A DNA stretch of 64,000 bases from an uncultured Bdellovibrionales bacterium (GCA_937903155.1 CALCZU010000120.1:1-64000); one strand, 5' to 3'; shown: positions 8,768 to 18,211, counted from the first letter of the stretch. Made by a program: numbers and translations. The notes: generated by a model not told the origin, from the sequence alone.

Positions 8768-9883
8768 TTACAGCTCTAATGCAGTAAAAGGCATTGCGTG
8801 CGCTTCAGCAATGGGCTGAGAAAGCAATCGGCCTTCATGGGTGTTAAATCCTCGTCGAATTGCAAGATTGTTTTTTGCAGCGACGAGAGGCCCTTGATCC
8901 GCAATCATTAAAGCATAGCGGAGGGTCACGTTCGTCAACGCAAGGGTTGAGGTTCTTGAGACGGCTCCCGGCATATTGGTCACGCAGTAGTGGATGACGT
9001 CATCCACAATGTACGTTGGATTTTCGTGAGACGTCGGACGGCAGGTTTCGACACAGCCTCCCTGATCGACCGCGATATCTACAATCACCGAACCTTTTGC
9101 CATCGTCGAAACATTTTTACGAGTGACAAGCTTCGGGGCTTTCGCGCCCGGGATCAAAACGGAGCCGATTAAAAGATCTGCTTTCGCAACGCTTTCTTCG
9201 ATATTATCGATATTCGACATCAAGGTAATAATTCGACCGTCAAAAATATGTTCTAAGTATTCGAGTCGACGCGCATCTTGATCGATGACCGTCACCATCG
9301 CGCCCATTCCGAGCGCGACCTTTGCGGCATTCGATCCGGCGACGCCTCCGCCTAAAACGACCACGTGACCTGGGGCCACACCCGGAACACCGGGAAGTAA
9401 AATACCTTTGCCAGAATTGGTTGCTTCCCAACTCGATTGCAAATAAAACGCACCGATTTGAACCGACATCCGTCCTGCCACTTCACTCATCGGTCTTAAA
9501 AGGGGGAGGGAAAAATCCGCTTCTTGAATAGTTTCGTAAGCAATGCCAGTGACTTTTTTCTCGACTAATTCTTCAGTCAATTTTCTTTCGGCAGCGAGAT
9601 GCAAGTAAGTAAATAAAATCTGTTTCGGTCTTAAGTATTTAAATTCGTCGACGAGGGGCTCTTTTACTTTAATGACCATGTCCGCCGCCCAAACATCGCT
9701 GGCAGATGAGACGATTTTTGCCCCGGCTTTTTCGTAAAGCGAATTTGGAATTCCGCTTCCGATTCCGGCATTATTTTCGACAAGGACCGTGTGTCCATGA
9801 TTGACGAAAGCCTTTACACCTGCGGGAACAATCCCGACTCTGTTTTCACGATTTTTAATTTCTTTTGGGACACCGATAATCAC
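8768..9883 (-). CDS. ald: Alanine dehydrogenase
   Basis: NAD-dependent interconversion of L-alanine and pyruvate plus ammonia. The start MIIGVPKEIKNRENRV, the IKVKEP lysine and LHLAA histidine (substrate site), and the Rossmann motif VVLGGGVAGSNAA at about 170 are all family hallmarks. 371 aa is the usual length. The ATG overlaps the stop of the 75-aa gene (ATGA), implying translational coupling. In an amino-acid-consuming bacterium the enzyme would feed alanine into central metabolism; that role is inference. Confidence 0.96.
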   Translation of the reverse strand: MIIGVPKEIKNRENRVGIVPAGVKAFVNHGHTVLVENNAGIGSGIPNSLYEKAGAKIVSSASDVWAADMVIKVKEPLVDEFKYLRPKQILFTYLHLAAERKLTEELVEKKVTGIAYETIQEADFSLPLLRPMSEVAGRMSVQIGAFYLQSSWEATNSGKGILLPGVPGVAPGHVVVLGGGVAGSNAAKVALGMGAMVTVIDQDARRLEYLEHIFDGRIITLMSNIDNIEESVAKADLLIGSVLIPGAKAPKLVTRKNVSTMAKGSVIVDIAVDQGGCVETCRPTSHENPTYIVDDVIHYCVTNMPGAVSRTSTLALTNVTLRYALMIADQGPLVAAKNNLAIRRGFNTHEGRLLSQPIAEAHAMPFTALEL

Positions 9884-10107
9884 GTTTTTTCCTTTGCAAA
9901 GGTAATGTCTAAAATATCATTCGCATCCATTTCAAATTCGCCTTTTTCAGAAGACGCAAATTTGATTTTTCCGCGAATTTTGCCGCCTGAAAGCCGCACC
10001 CAGGAATCAGTGACGCTGCCATTGTAATACTTCCCCATCTTGTCGATGAGAGTACAATTCAGCTTTGATTCCAAAGCCTTATCGATTTTATCGAGAAGTT
10101 GAAACAT
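9880..10107 (-). CDS. Conserved-looking small protein coupled to ald
   Basis: A 75-aa cytoplasmic protein of unknown function with no signal peptide. After an N-terminal helix it reads as alternating short beta strands (GKIRGKIKFASSEKG, then ANDILDITF), reminiscent of a small beta-barrel, but I cannot assign a family. Its stop overlaps the ald start by ATGA, so it is the first gene of the ald operon. A TATATC-like -10 lies about 7 bases before the ATG and no SD is seen, so the leader may be very short. Confidence 0.6.
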   Translation of the reverse strand: MFQLLDKIDKALESKLNCTLIDKMGKYYNGSVTDSWVRLSGGKIRGKIKFASSEKGEFEMDANDILDITFAKEKT

Positions 10108-10192
10108 CGGGATAAAGATATAACAGAAGGGTGGGTTCTCGTCGATGGGAAAGGAATTAGTAGTAATGCGCCGCGTGCATTCCCACGATCCT

Positions 10193-10927
10193 CTAATTTT
10201 TCATCCAAATTGAAATCAGAAGGAGGAGAACCACAAATGTCAGCATTGGTTTTACAATTTTTTCGGCGTGTTTATGTGCGAGTCTCTGTCCTAGAGCCAC
10301 GCCGACAAACATCCCACTCCCAACCATCAGACCCACCCAGTAATTAATCTTATCGAGCCTTGCATATTGGGTGAACGCAGTGGTGGCTGAAAGGGTGTTC
10401 ACGAACTTCGAAACTAAGATCGCTTGCATCAGGGGAAGTTTTACGAAGACAAGGAGGGCGAGCAACATAAACGTTCCGCCACCCGGCCCCCACATCCCAT
10501 CGTAAAGTCCGCAGGCCACTCCACTTAAAATGCACAAACCGAGATGGCTGCGTTTTGCGGTCGTTGTGATCCAGAGCTTTCGACTCCAGACGAGTCCCAA
10601 AATGACAGGACAGCTTATGGTGAGAAGCCAGGGAAAAACAGATTTGGGGACGTAAGGGTTTAAGCTGCTTCCCGCAAACGACCCTAACGCTACCGCCGCG
10701 CCAAACGAATAAGCCTCTTTTTTTGGAAAAGAAGTTTTCCGGGAATACAAGAGAAACGCGAGGCCTGCGGCAAAGGATCCGGGAATTTTATTGGTTCCAA
10801 TCGCAAGGGTGTAATCTGAAAGGGCATGCGTCAGCACAGGGAGTGTGATGAGTCCCCCGCCCCCGGCAATGGAATCGATGAAGCCCGCGAGCGATCCCAC
10901 CAAAATGAAAAAAATATTTTCTAGCAC
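10193..10927 (-). CDS. TauE/SafE (TSUP) family permease
   Basis: A 244-aa inner-membrane protein with about seven to eight hydrophobic segments. The N-terminal GFIDSIAGGGGLITLPVL and the repeat-like GLYDGMWGPGGGTFMLLAL are the hallmark glycine-rich motifs of the TSUP family, which moves sulfur-containing anions or organic acids, often as exporters. It stands alone, downstream of the TldD-like gene. The substrate is not predictable. Confidence 0.88.
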   Translation of the reverse strand: MLENIFFILVGSLAGFIDSIAGGGGLITLPVLTHALSDYTLAIGTNKIPGSFAAGLAFLLYSRKTSFPKKEAYSFGAAVALGSFAGSSLNPYVPKSVFPWLLTISCPVILGLVWSRKLWITTTAKRSHLGLCILSGVACGLYDGMWGPGGGTFMLLALLVFVKLPLMQAILVSKFVNTLSATTAFTQYARLDKINYWVGLMVGSGMFVGVALGQRLAHKHAEKIVKPMLTFVVLLLLISIWMKN

Positions 10928-10980
10928 CGCAACGCTTTGTTAGTCGCATTGGTTGCCTCTTTCAAGGGAAGGTTTGCGAG

Positions 10981-12276
10981 TCAGTCCCAGTAATACGCCT
11001 GAGGAACGCTGCCGGGTAAAGGAAGGCCCGTCGATAAGGCATCGGGGCAGGTGATTTGAGTCGGAAGCACGCTTGAGTCTTTGAGAGTGGAAAAACCGTG
11101 TAGCGTTTCTTGATTTGAAAACTCAGAAACCGACTCCAGAAGGTCGAGTAAAGAAATCTCCCAATTCCAAGCTTCAAGATTTTCGCCGAAATCTCCGTGA
11201 TGAATCAGTTTCGAACGGGGAATGTGAAGTTTGCAAAAAGTGGTTTTCGAATTAAAAAAGTCGATTTCTAAATCTTCGATCCAGATCGCTTTTTGAAGAG
11301 ACTGAAAGGTAAAGGGCGTTGTGACTTTTGGAACTAGAATCGAATGATAAAGTGCTATCTGAGGTTTGCAGCGGTAGCTCATACGTCTGCCGTGGCCTGT
11401 GCGGGGAAGCTCGAGCTCCTTGGCAACGGATTGGTTGGTGGCAAGCCCGGTAAATTTCCCCTCTTGAATCAGCGCGAATTGCTTCGTTTTTTCTCCTTCT
11501 TGGTCCTTTTGGTCTTTTCGTGGGCATTCGAGCAGAGAAAAACAAAATTTTCGAGACGGATTCTCGTTATTCAAAAACGAGCGACTGAGAAGTAGGTTAT
11601 CGGCTTCGAGCCCGCGAACGAGATGGAGAAGAATTTTTGAAAGCGCGCGGCTTGAAATAAGAATCGGGACTTCGCCTTCGGGTAAGGGCCATTTCGCTTG
11701 AGTCTCGAAGCGCGCCTTGAGCTTTTCCAGAAGCTGATTCTCATTAAATGAAGACTTCCAAAATCTTTCAATTTCAGTTTGGTGGTCATGCTGGGAGAAT
11801 TGTTGATCGCCCAAAGAAAAAGACGCATTTAATTGCAATTGCTCGTCGTTCGAAAGGCTTGTTTCCCCTAACGAATTAACGATCGCAAAGTCGCGTCTTC
11901 TTTGGGTGTATTCCATCGAGAAGTCAGGGCAAAAAGCTTCATATTTTCGAGAGAGTGAAAGCAGTTTCTCGTGGTTTTCTCGAGCAAAACCCGAGTCTGG
12001 AACTCTTGGGTCGACAGTGAAAAGGCCCTTTTCCTCAGGCCCTAAAACTTCGGAAATCGATTCGGGGCAAAGGTCCGAAAAATAGTAGGTTTTTACGCCT
12101 TCCTCGTTGCCGCAAATGAGGTGACTCCCGCTCGAACGCGTTTTATCGGTGCGGTAATGCTTCCCCTCAAAGCGGAGAGTCGTCACACTGTCGCGTTCAA
12201 GGTATAACTCGACGCGGCTATGCCCTTGGGCGCGTGCTCTCGCAAAAACCTTCTCTATGTCTAGAAAATTCAACAT
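10981..12276 (-). CDS. TldD/TldE (PmbA)-like protein lacking the metal site
   Basis: A 431-aa protein with the TldD/PmbA fold. The late motif of the family (ENGxxxG...NARxxG...TGNGRR) appears as QEGKFTGLATNQSVAKEL...TGHGRRMSY. Where active TldD has HEAxGHxLEAD, this protein has HLVRGLEAD: the HExxxH zinc ligands are lost and the segment is shorter. TldE subunits also lack the motif, so this could be a TldE-like partner, but no TldD is adjacent. Overall similarity is weak. It is divergent from the YbgF-like gene with 40 bases between them. Confidence 0.65.
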   Translation of the reverse strand: MLNFLDIEKVFARARAQGHSRVELYLERDSVTTLRFEGKHYRTDKTRSSGSHLICGNEEGVKTYYFSDLCPESISEVLGPEEKGLFTVDPRVPDSGFARENHEKLLSLSRKYEAFCPDFSMEYTQRRRDFAIVNSLGETSLSNDEQLQLNASFSLGDQQFSQHDHQTEIERFWKSSFNENQLLEKLKARFETQAKWPLPEGEVPILISSRALSKILLHLVRGLEADNLLLSRSFLNNENPSRKFCFSLLECPRKDQKDQEGEKTKQFALIQEGKFTGLATNQSVAKELELPRTGHGRRMSYRCKPQIALYHSILVPKVTTPFTFQSLQKAIWIEDLEIDFFNSKTTFCKLHIPRSKLIHHGDFGENLEAWNWEISLLDLLESVSEFSNQETLHGFSTLKDSSVLPTQITCPDALSTGLPLPGSVPQAYYWD

Positions 12277-12281
12277 TATGT

Positions 12282-12310
12282 TTGGGAAGAATGCTATTAA
12301 GCGTTAAAAT
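12282..12310 (+). promoter_or_regulatory. Sigma70-type promoter placing the start site at the ATG
   Basis: TTGGGA (12282-12287), a 17-base spacer, then TAAAAT (12305-12310). The expected transcription start falls at or next to the ATG at 12317, and there is no Shine-Dalgarno, so the mRNA is probably leaderless. Confidence 0.5.
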
Positions 12311-12316
12311 AATATC

Positions 12317-13057
12317 ATGGAAATACGAAAAAAGTTAGCTCCCTTGTTCACGGCCTTAGCATTAGCAGGCTGTGCAACGACCGCACCTAATGAGGATTCT
12401 AAGTTAATCAACCAGTTGAACGAACTCAATCAGGAGTTAAAAATTCAGCGTGAAGAAATCCAACGTCTTCATTCGAAATTAAATAAGATTGAAACTGTCT
12501 CCAAAACGAAACCGGTGGCTCAAGTAAAGCCTGTGAAAAAGAAAACGCTGAAACTTTCTAAACTCATCAAAAAACCAAAACGCGAAACGCAAGTGACGCC
12601 CGCACTTGAAAGAGTGCCCGCAAACCTCGAGGAAGAGGCGACGATTGCAGATTCTTCACACGAGGAACTTCATAAATATTTCAAAGGCGTCGAACTTTTA
12701 AGAGATAAGAAGACGGACGAAGGCTTGATTTTATTGAAAGAATTTATTTCGGAAAATCCGAAACATGTTTACGCTGACCGAGCGCAAGTGCTTATCGGAG
12801 AGACCTATCTGAAAAATAAAGAGTATGGTCTTGTGATTGCTCAAACCCACCAGTTAGAGAGAAGTTATCCTCATAGCGTTAAGATGTCCGAAGCCCTTTA
12901 TCAACGAGCTTCCGCGTTTTTGGCGCTCAATCAAAAAGAAGATGCAAAGATCACTCTTGAGAGAATTCTTTCTGAGTTTCCGAAAGATAAGTTTACTGAA
13001 CTCGCGGGTAAAAGACTTTCGAGTCTACAAACCCCGCTTATCACGGATCCTCAATGA
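12317..13057 (+). CDS. YbgF/CpoB-like lipoprotein with coiled coil and TPRs
   Basis: A 246-aa envelope protein. A lipobox (LALAGC, Cys19) marks it as a lipoprotein. Residues about 27-60 form a coiled coil (INQLNELNQELKIQREEIQ), followed by a Lys-rich linker, then about three TPR-like helical repeats (120-235). This resembles the coiled coil-TPR layout of YbgF/CpoB, which coordinates the Tol-Pal machine with cell-wall synthesis, but YbgF is normally soluble and next to pal. It overlaps the LysM gene by ATGA, so both are probably part of one envelope function. Confidence 0.75.
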   Translation: MEIRKKLAPLFTALALAGCATTAPNEDSKLINQLNELNQELKIQREEIQRLHSKLNKIETVSKTKPVAQVKPVKKKTLKLSKLIKKPKRETQVTPALERVPANLEEEATIADSSHEELHKYFKGVELLRDKKTDEGLILLKEFISENPKHVYADRAQVLIGETYLKNKEYGLVIAQTHQLERSYPHSVKMSEALYQRASAFLALNQKEDAKITLERILSEFPKDKFTELAGKRLSSLQTPLITDPQ

Positions 13058-14157
13058 AAAAACTTCTCATCTTGGCGCTTTTGATTTCAAGCGTGGGCTT
13101 TCCTGCAAAGAAAAAACACAAGCCACGCATTCCCCGCAAGGCGATGATCGAAAAAGATGCTTCCGAGTACACCGTCCAAGAAGGGGACTGGCTTTCGAGT
13201 ATTGCGGATAGCTATTTCGGCAATAAATCGGATTGGAAAAAGATCGCTCAGAAAAATCCGGAGATCCGAAATCCTAATCTCATCCATCCCGGAGAAATCG
13301 TTTCTTTAAATGAGTTGAGAGAGATTCGAAATACGGCTTCGTTAGAGCAGGATCTTCCCACACTTACCCCCTTCGATAAGCGAACCCGGGCAAAAGAAAT
13401 TGATATCGAACAACCTTTGATTCATGAAAAAGCTGCGAGCATGAAAATGCGGATTCGACGTTTTATTGTGGGGCAAGAGGAAGTTTGGGGGGAGATCACA
13501 GGAAGCACGGAAGAAAGAAAGTTTTTTCTTCCGGGGGATAAAGTCTATGTCAAATCGGTCGACCTTTCTAAGTTTCAGATTGGAGCGAAACTCAGCGTCG
13601 CAAAATCCGAAGGGCCCCTTGAAGACCGGACGGTTTCGAAGAGTCAAAATCTCGGAGATTTGATGGAGCTCGTTGGCGAAATCGAAGTGATTGAGCATGG
13701 CGAAAACTTTGTGAAGTGTGAAGTTTCAAAAGCGTATGGAAAAATTGAGCGAGAAGATAAGATCCTTACCTTAGTTCCCTCCGTGACGATCGGGGAAAAA
13801 ATTAAACCCCCCTCGGACCTAACCTTGAAAGTCGTGATGATGGACGAACTCGATTCGAAGTTCGCGCATCACGGTTCATTGATTTTACTCAACAAAGGTT
13901 GGGAGAAGAAAGTCGCACCTGACCAATATTTCCGAATTTTTTCGGATATCGATCCCGTGACGGACACTCATAAAAAAATTGAACCGGAGTCCAAAGGGGA
14001 AGTGCAGATTATTTACGCGGGTAAGACAGCGAGTGTGGGACTTGTGACTCGTGCTTCGAAGTCGATTCAGCTGGGCGATGCCCTCGTGCCGTACCAACAT
14101 TTTTCGGATCCCAAACCCGCGCCGCAAAAGCAAGTGGAGACGATCGAGATCGATTAG
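13054..14157 (+). CDS. Secreted LysM-domain protein
   Basis: A 367-aa protein with a short signal peptide (1-18) and a basic stretch (KKKHKPRIPRK). One LysM peptidoglycan-binding domain follows (39-85: YTVQEGDWLSSIA to HPGEIVSL). The remaining 280 residues are beta-rich with no recognised domain. It is translationally coupled to the upstream YbgF-like lipoprotein, and LysM plus TPR lipoprotein together suggest a cell-wall-associated complex. It is followed directly by the REP hairpin. Confidence 0.82.
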   Translation: MKKLLILALLISSVGFPAKKKHKPRIPRKAMIEKDASEYTVQEGDWLSSIADSYFGNKSDWKKIAQKNPEIRNPNLIHPGEIVSLNELREIRNTASLEQDLPTLTPFDKRTRAKEIDIEQPLIHEKAASMKMRIRRFIVGQEEVWGEITGSTEERKFFLPGDKVYVKSVDLSKFQIGAKLSVAKSEGPLEDRTVSKSQNLGDLMELVGEIEVIEHGENFVKCEVSKAYGKIEREDKILTLVPSVTIGEKIKPPSDLTLKVVMMDELDSKFAHHGSLILLNKGWEKKVAPDQYFRIFSDIDPVTDTHKKIEPESKGEVQIIYAGKTASVGLVTRASKSIQLGDALVPYQHFSDPKPAPQKQVETIEID

Positions 14158-14161
14158 GGTA

Positions 14162-14198
14162 GAAAGCCGTCGCTTCGCTCCTCGCAACGACGGGCTTT
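14162..14198 (+). repeat. Dispersed REP-like repeat, copy 2, in an extended hairpin
   Basis: The 25-base core (14168-14192) is identical to the copy at 221-245. Here the flanks extend the stem: GAAAGCCGTCG (14162-14172) pairs with CGACGGGCTTTC (14187-14198) with one bulge. It starts 5 bases after the LysM-gene stop and could act as an mRNA 3' stabiliser or weak terminator; no T-run follows. Confidence 0.8.
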
Positions 14199-14258
14199 CG
14201 CGCTCCACGCTCCCCTTAGAAGCTTGTCTTTCGAATTTGCGGTCGGTATTTCTCTCCG

Positions 14259-15146
14259 ATGAGTCTTGAAGCCATTAAAGAGTTTTGTGAACGGTTTGGG
14301 GTAACTATCCTAAATCGATGTGATTTTCCGGAACTTCTCCTGCAAATCTCGGATCCCCCAGAGCGCTTATTTATCCAAGGAGATTTGAGTTGTTTGACGC
14401 TTCCCAGTCTAGGCGTTGTGGGAACTCGTCGACCCTCATCTTATGGAATGCGATCGGCCACGAGTTTTTCGAAGACGCTTGCCGAACTGGGGTTTTGCAT
14501 CACGAGTGGGCTTGCACGTGGAATTGATTCTTGTGCCCATCGAGGAGCGCTTCTCGGACAAGGAAAAACGATTGCCGTTCTCGCTCACGGTCACGATGAA
14601 ATTTATCCAAGAGACAACTTAAGGCTCGCGCGCGAGATCTTGGAAAAAGGAGGGATTCTTTTGTCCGAATATCCGCCCTTCACCGGGTGTCGAAAATTCC
14701 ACTTTCCGGCTCGCAATCGAATCGTTGCTGGACTGTCTAAGGGCGTTTTAGTGATTGAAGCGAGTGAGAAAAGTGGATCGCTCATCACCGCCGAGTTTGC
14801 GAGTGATTTTGGTCGCGAAGTCTACGTCGTTCCTGGCCCCTACGACGATTCGAATTTTTTAGGAAGCCATCGACTCATTCAAACTGGGGCAAAACTGGCG
14901 GGATCGACTGCAGACATTTTGGTCGAATATCCAGAAATTGTGAAAACCCTAATTCCGCAGGCTTTAACCGAAACGGACCGGGTTTTAAAAGAAAAACTTA
15001 AAAAAGAATTTTCTTTCCAGGAACTTTTTTCGGTCTCGTTAGAAGGTCGTTTCGAAGCGGGTGTTTTACTCAAAAAATGGATGGAATTCGGATGGGTAGC
15101 TGAGATATCTCCACAATTTTATACCTGGTTAAATGAGGCGAGTTGA
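14259..15146 (+). CDS. dprA: DNA processing protein DprA
   Basis: Loads RecA on incoming single-stranded DNA during natural transformation. The Rossmann-like core is complete: VVGTRRPSSYG, SGLARGIDSCAHRGAL, VLAHGHDEIYP, FPARNRIVAGLS and EASEKSGSLITAEFA. The 295 aa are short because the N-terminal SAM domain found in some DprA proteins is missing; a C-terminal winged-helix-like tail is present (about 230-295). topA lies one gene downstream, and dprA-topA linkage is common in bacteria. Confidence 0.95.
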   Translation: MSLEAIKEFCERFGVTILNRCDFPELLLQISDPPERLFIQGDLSCLTLPSLGVVGTRRPSSYGMRSATSFSKTLAELGFCITSGLARGIDSCAHRGALLGQGKTIAVLAHGHDEIYPRDNLRLAREILEKGGILLSEYPPFTGCRKFHFPARNRIVAGLSKGVLVIEASEKSGSLITAEFASDFGREVYVVPGPYDDSNFLGSHRLIQTGAKLAGSTADILVEYPEIVKTLIPQALTETDRVLKEKLKKEFSFQELFSVSLEGRFEAGVLLKKWMEFGWVAEISPQFYTWLNEAS

Positions 15147-15257
15147 CCCTCTGCCGGAGCTCTGTGTTAGTTTTTTTCGCATTTTAAGCGCTTGCCATTT
15201 GCTGAATATTTCCTAAAAATTGAAGTTGTATCCACCTCAAACAGAAACAGGAAAAAC

Positions 15258-15710
15258 TTGAGAAACCGAACACTCGATATTCTAGGTTTTTTATCTCAAT
15301 CTCTCGAAGACGAACGGGATCTTTTTTATGATTCCGAAGAGATTTGGGAAGAATTGCAAATCAAAGGTTATTCCGAAGGGGATATCCAAGGAGCTTTGCA
15401 ACATATTGAAAAAACATCACTTGAAGCTCCCGGACCTTTCTTTAGCGATTCCGTTCCTGTGCACCGCGCTTTCAGTCACCAGGAAATTTCTTATCTCTCA
15501 AACAAAGTTCGTGGTTATCTCTGGAAATTAAAAGTGCGAGGGATTATTGATCATGCTTTAGAAGACGAAATCGTTCAAAAAGCATTGAATTTAGAAGAAC
15601 CTGCTACCTTAAGAGAAATAAAAACGGTTGCAGCACTTACTGTTTTCGGCTATGAGCACAAAACTCAAGGGTCGAAGAAGAGCTTTTCAACTCATCTGCA
15701 CTTGAACTAG
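15258..15710 (+). CDS. Smg/DUF494 family protein
   Basis: A 150-aa cytoplasmic protein whose core (DILGFLSQSL, about 3-12; then LxxxGYSEGDIQGALQHIE) matches the DUF494/Smg family. That family is usually encoded between dprA and topA, exactly as here. Its function is unknown. I chose the TTG at 15258 because AGGA lies 5 bases upstream; an in-frame TTG at 15192 would add 22 residues without an RBS and without family character. topA begins 13 bases after the stop. Confidence 0.82.
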   Translation: MRNRTLDILGFLSQSLEDERDLFYDSEEIWEELQIKGYSEGDIQGALQHIEKTSLEAPGPFFSDSVPVHRAFSHQEISYLSNKVRGYLWKLKVRGIIDHALEDEIVQKALNLEEPATLREIKTVAALTVFGYEHKTQGSKKSFSTHLHLN

Positions 15711-15723
15711 AGAAATTATTAAA

Positions 15724-18114
15724 ATGGAAAAAGCAAAAGCCAAATCGAAAGCAACGAAAGCGCCTGCGAAAAAAAAAGCGATTTCCACCAAAAAGACGAT
15801 TTCAGAAGCCGGCGCGGCTGGTAGCCCCACTGGGCGTGGTTTGGTCATTGTTGAGTCTCCTGCTAAAGCAAAAACTTTAAAAAAGTATTTAGGCCGAATG
15901 TTCGATGTCAAAGCAAGCGTCGGACATATTATGGATCTGCCAAAGAGTAATTTGGGGGTGGATCTCAAAAATGATTTTAAGCCTTCCTATGAACTGATCA
16001 AAGGCAAACAAAAGGTTGTTGAAGAGCTGACCAAAGCGGCCCTGAAAGCAGACAAAGTCTACCTCGCAGCAGATCCGGATCGCGAAGGGGAAGCCATCGC
16101 TTGGCACGTTGCCGATCTCTTGCAACTGCCCACCGAAAAGACCGCGCGCGTTCTTTTTCACGAGATCACAAAAGCTGCGGTTCTAAAAGCCATTGAAAAT
16201 CCGATTACCTTAAATAGGGATCGGTATGAATCCCAACAAGCTCGCCGAATCTTAGACCGGCTGGTCGGTTATAAAATTTCTCCTATCCTTTGGACCAAAG
16301 TTCGAAGAGGTCTTTCAGCAGGCCGAGTCCAGTCCGTTGCCGTTCGAATTATCTCGGAGCGTGAAAAAGAGATTAAAGCCTTTATTCAAGAACCGTATTG
16401 GAGTGTTCAAGCCGATCTCCATGGAGAATCGAAAGATTTCAAAGCGAAGCTCGTCAAAGAAGACGAAAAACGCATCGATAGACTGACGATTAATACGGAA
16501 GACTGGGCGAAAGAAATTGTCGCAGCTTCTAAAGAAGCGGCCTGGCGCATTCTTTCGGTCACTCAAAAACAACGTCGTCGTAATCCGGATCCGCCATTTA
16601 TCACTTCAACGATGCAACAAGAGGCTGCGAAACGCCTGTATTTCAGCGCGAAAAAAACGATGACGCTCGCTCAGCATCTTTATGAAGGTAAAGAACTCGG
16701 TGAAGCGGGTGCTCAAGGGCTCATCACTTATATGCGTACGGATTCGCTCCGTCTTTCGGATGAAGCGATTAAAGACGCGCGATCGGTCTTAGAAAAAACG
16801 CTCGGAAGTAAATATCTTCCAAAAGAGCCGAATGTTTATAAGAATAAGAAAAACGCTCAGGACGCGCATGAAGCGATTCGTCCCACTTCGATCGAGAATA
16901 CGCCTGAAAAAGTAAAACCCTTTCTCGATGAAGATGAATTTAAACTCTATGACTTAGTTTGGCGTAGATACCTCGCAAGCCAAGCCGAACAGGCGATATT
17001 CGATCAAACAACGATCGAAATGGAAGCGAAAGCGAAAAACTCGAAGACATACATTTATCGTTCGACCGGAAGTATTTTACGCTTCGATGGATTTCTAAAT
17101 TTATGGAAAACTTCCGAAGAGGATGAGAATGAAGTTGATGAAGGAAGCCAAGCGCTTCCCGACCTCAAAGAATCTTCGAAGATCGATTGCCAAAAAGTAG
17201 AGACTGAGAAGCACATGACTCAGCCTCCGCCACGCTATTCTGAAAGCTCTTTAATTAAAGAGCTCGAAGAAAAAGGCATCGGCCGTCCGTCCACTTACGC
17301 AAATATTCTTTCAACGATTCAAGATCGCAAATACGTTGAGAAAAAAGAGAATCGTTTTTACCCGACGGAACTCGGGGATCTCGTCACGGACCTTCTCGTT
17401 CAAGCCTTTTCGGGCATCGTCAATGTTGAATTTACGGCCAAAATGGAAGAACAGCTCGATCAAATCGAAGAAGGCAGCCGGAACTGGATTAAGACTCTCA
17501 GTGAATTCTACGATCCTTTCGAAGTCACTCTAAAGGAAGCTGAAGAAAAAATGCGCAATATCAAGCGCGAGGAAACCGTCACTGAACTGGATTGCCCGAA
17601 ATGCCAGAAGAAGCTCATTATTAAATGGGGCAAAAACGGAAAGTTCGCAGCTTGCCAAGGTTACCCCGATTGTAAATTCACCAGTGAATTTACCCAAGAA
17701 GATGGTGTTTTAAAACTCGTCGCGCAGCCCACGACCGATGAGAAATGTGAAAAATGCCAACAGCCGATGATGGTAAAAACAGGCCGCTTCGGAAGATTTT
17801 TAGCATGCTCCGGTTATCCCGAGTGTAAGAACACGAAAGCGATTACGACCGGAATCGAATGTCCCGAGTGTCATAAGGGTGAGCTTTCTCAAAAGAGGAC
17901 ACGTTTTGGAAAAATTTTCTATTCTTGCGTGAAGTATCCCGAATGCAAATACGCGATTTGGGATAAACCGATTAAAGGCGAAGCTTGCCCTGAGTGCAAA
18001 CATCCTTTTGTCGTTGAACACTACACAAAAAAAGAAGGCGCTTCGATTCGTTGCCCTAATAAGGAATGCGGATTTAAAAAGGAAGCCCCCCAACAAGCGA
18101 GTGCCGCGGAATAA
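15724..18114 (+). CDS. topA: DNA topoisomerase I
   Basis: Type IA topoisomerase relaxing negative supercoils. The TOPRIM domain (about 40-155) has VESPAKAKT and DPDREGEAIAWH; the active-site Tyr336 lies in ITYMRTDS. The C-terminus carries a series of four-Cys zinc ribbons (CPKC...CQGYPDC, CEKC...CSGYPEC, CPEC...CVKYPEC, CPEC...CPNKEC; about 622-785). An N-terminal Lys/Ala-rich extension (residues 1-35) precedes the TOPRIM fold and resembles a histone-H1-like tail. 796 aa is within the normal range. Confidence 0.97.
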   Translation: MEKAKAKSKATKAPAKKKAISTKKTISEAGAAGSPTGRGLVIVESPAKAKTLKKYLGRMFDVKASVGHIMDLPKSNLGVDLKNDFKPSYELIKGKQKVVEELTKAALKADKVYLAADPDREGEAIAWHVADLLQLPTEKTARVLFHEITKAAVLKAIENPITLNRDRYESQQARRILDRLVGYKISPILWTKVRRGLSAGRVQSVAVRIISEREKEIKAFIQEPYWSVQADLHGESKDFKAKLVKEDEKRIDRLTINTEDWAKEIVAASKEAAWRILSVTQKQRRRNPDPPFITSTMQQEAAKRLYFSAKKTMTLAQHLYEGKELGEAGAQGLITYMRTDSLRLSDEAIKDARSVLEKTLGSKYLPKEPNVYKNKKNAQDAHEAIRPTSIENTPEKVKPFLDEDEFKLYDLVWRRYLASQAEQAIFDQTTIEMEAKAKNSKTYIYRSTGSILRFDGFLNLWKTSEEDENEVDEGSQALPDLKESSKIDCQKVETEKHMTQPPPRYSESSLIKELEEKGIGRPSTYANILSTIQDRKYVEKKENRFYPTELGDLVTDLLVQAFSGIVNVEFTAKMEEQLDQIEEGSRNWIKTLSEFYDPFEVTLKEAEEKMRNIKREETVTELDCPKCQKKLIIKWGKNGKFAACQGYPDCKFTSEFTQEDGVLKLVAQPTTDEKCEKCQQPMMVKTGRFGRFLACSGYPECKNTKAITTGIECPECHKGELSQKRTRFGKIFYSCVKYPECKYAIWDKPIKGEACPECKHPFVVEHYTKKEGASIRCPNKECGFKKEAPQQASAAE

Positions 18115-18211
18115 AATCGGCGTTGCCTTGTGACGCTCTGCACTTATTTCGTTCGCACGCTCGATCGGTAATCATCTTGCCAAGATCCCGGTCGCACGCT
18201 TAAATGGCCGG

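Noticed and set aside
15192..15257. Upstream TTG start for the Smg-family gene
   Set aside because: No RBS, and the added residues do not look like the family N-terminus; the TTG at 15258 has AGGA at good spacing.
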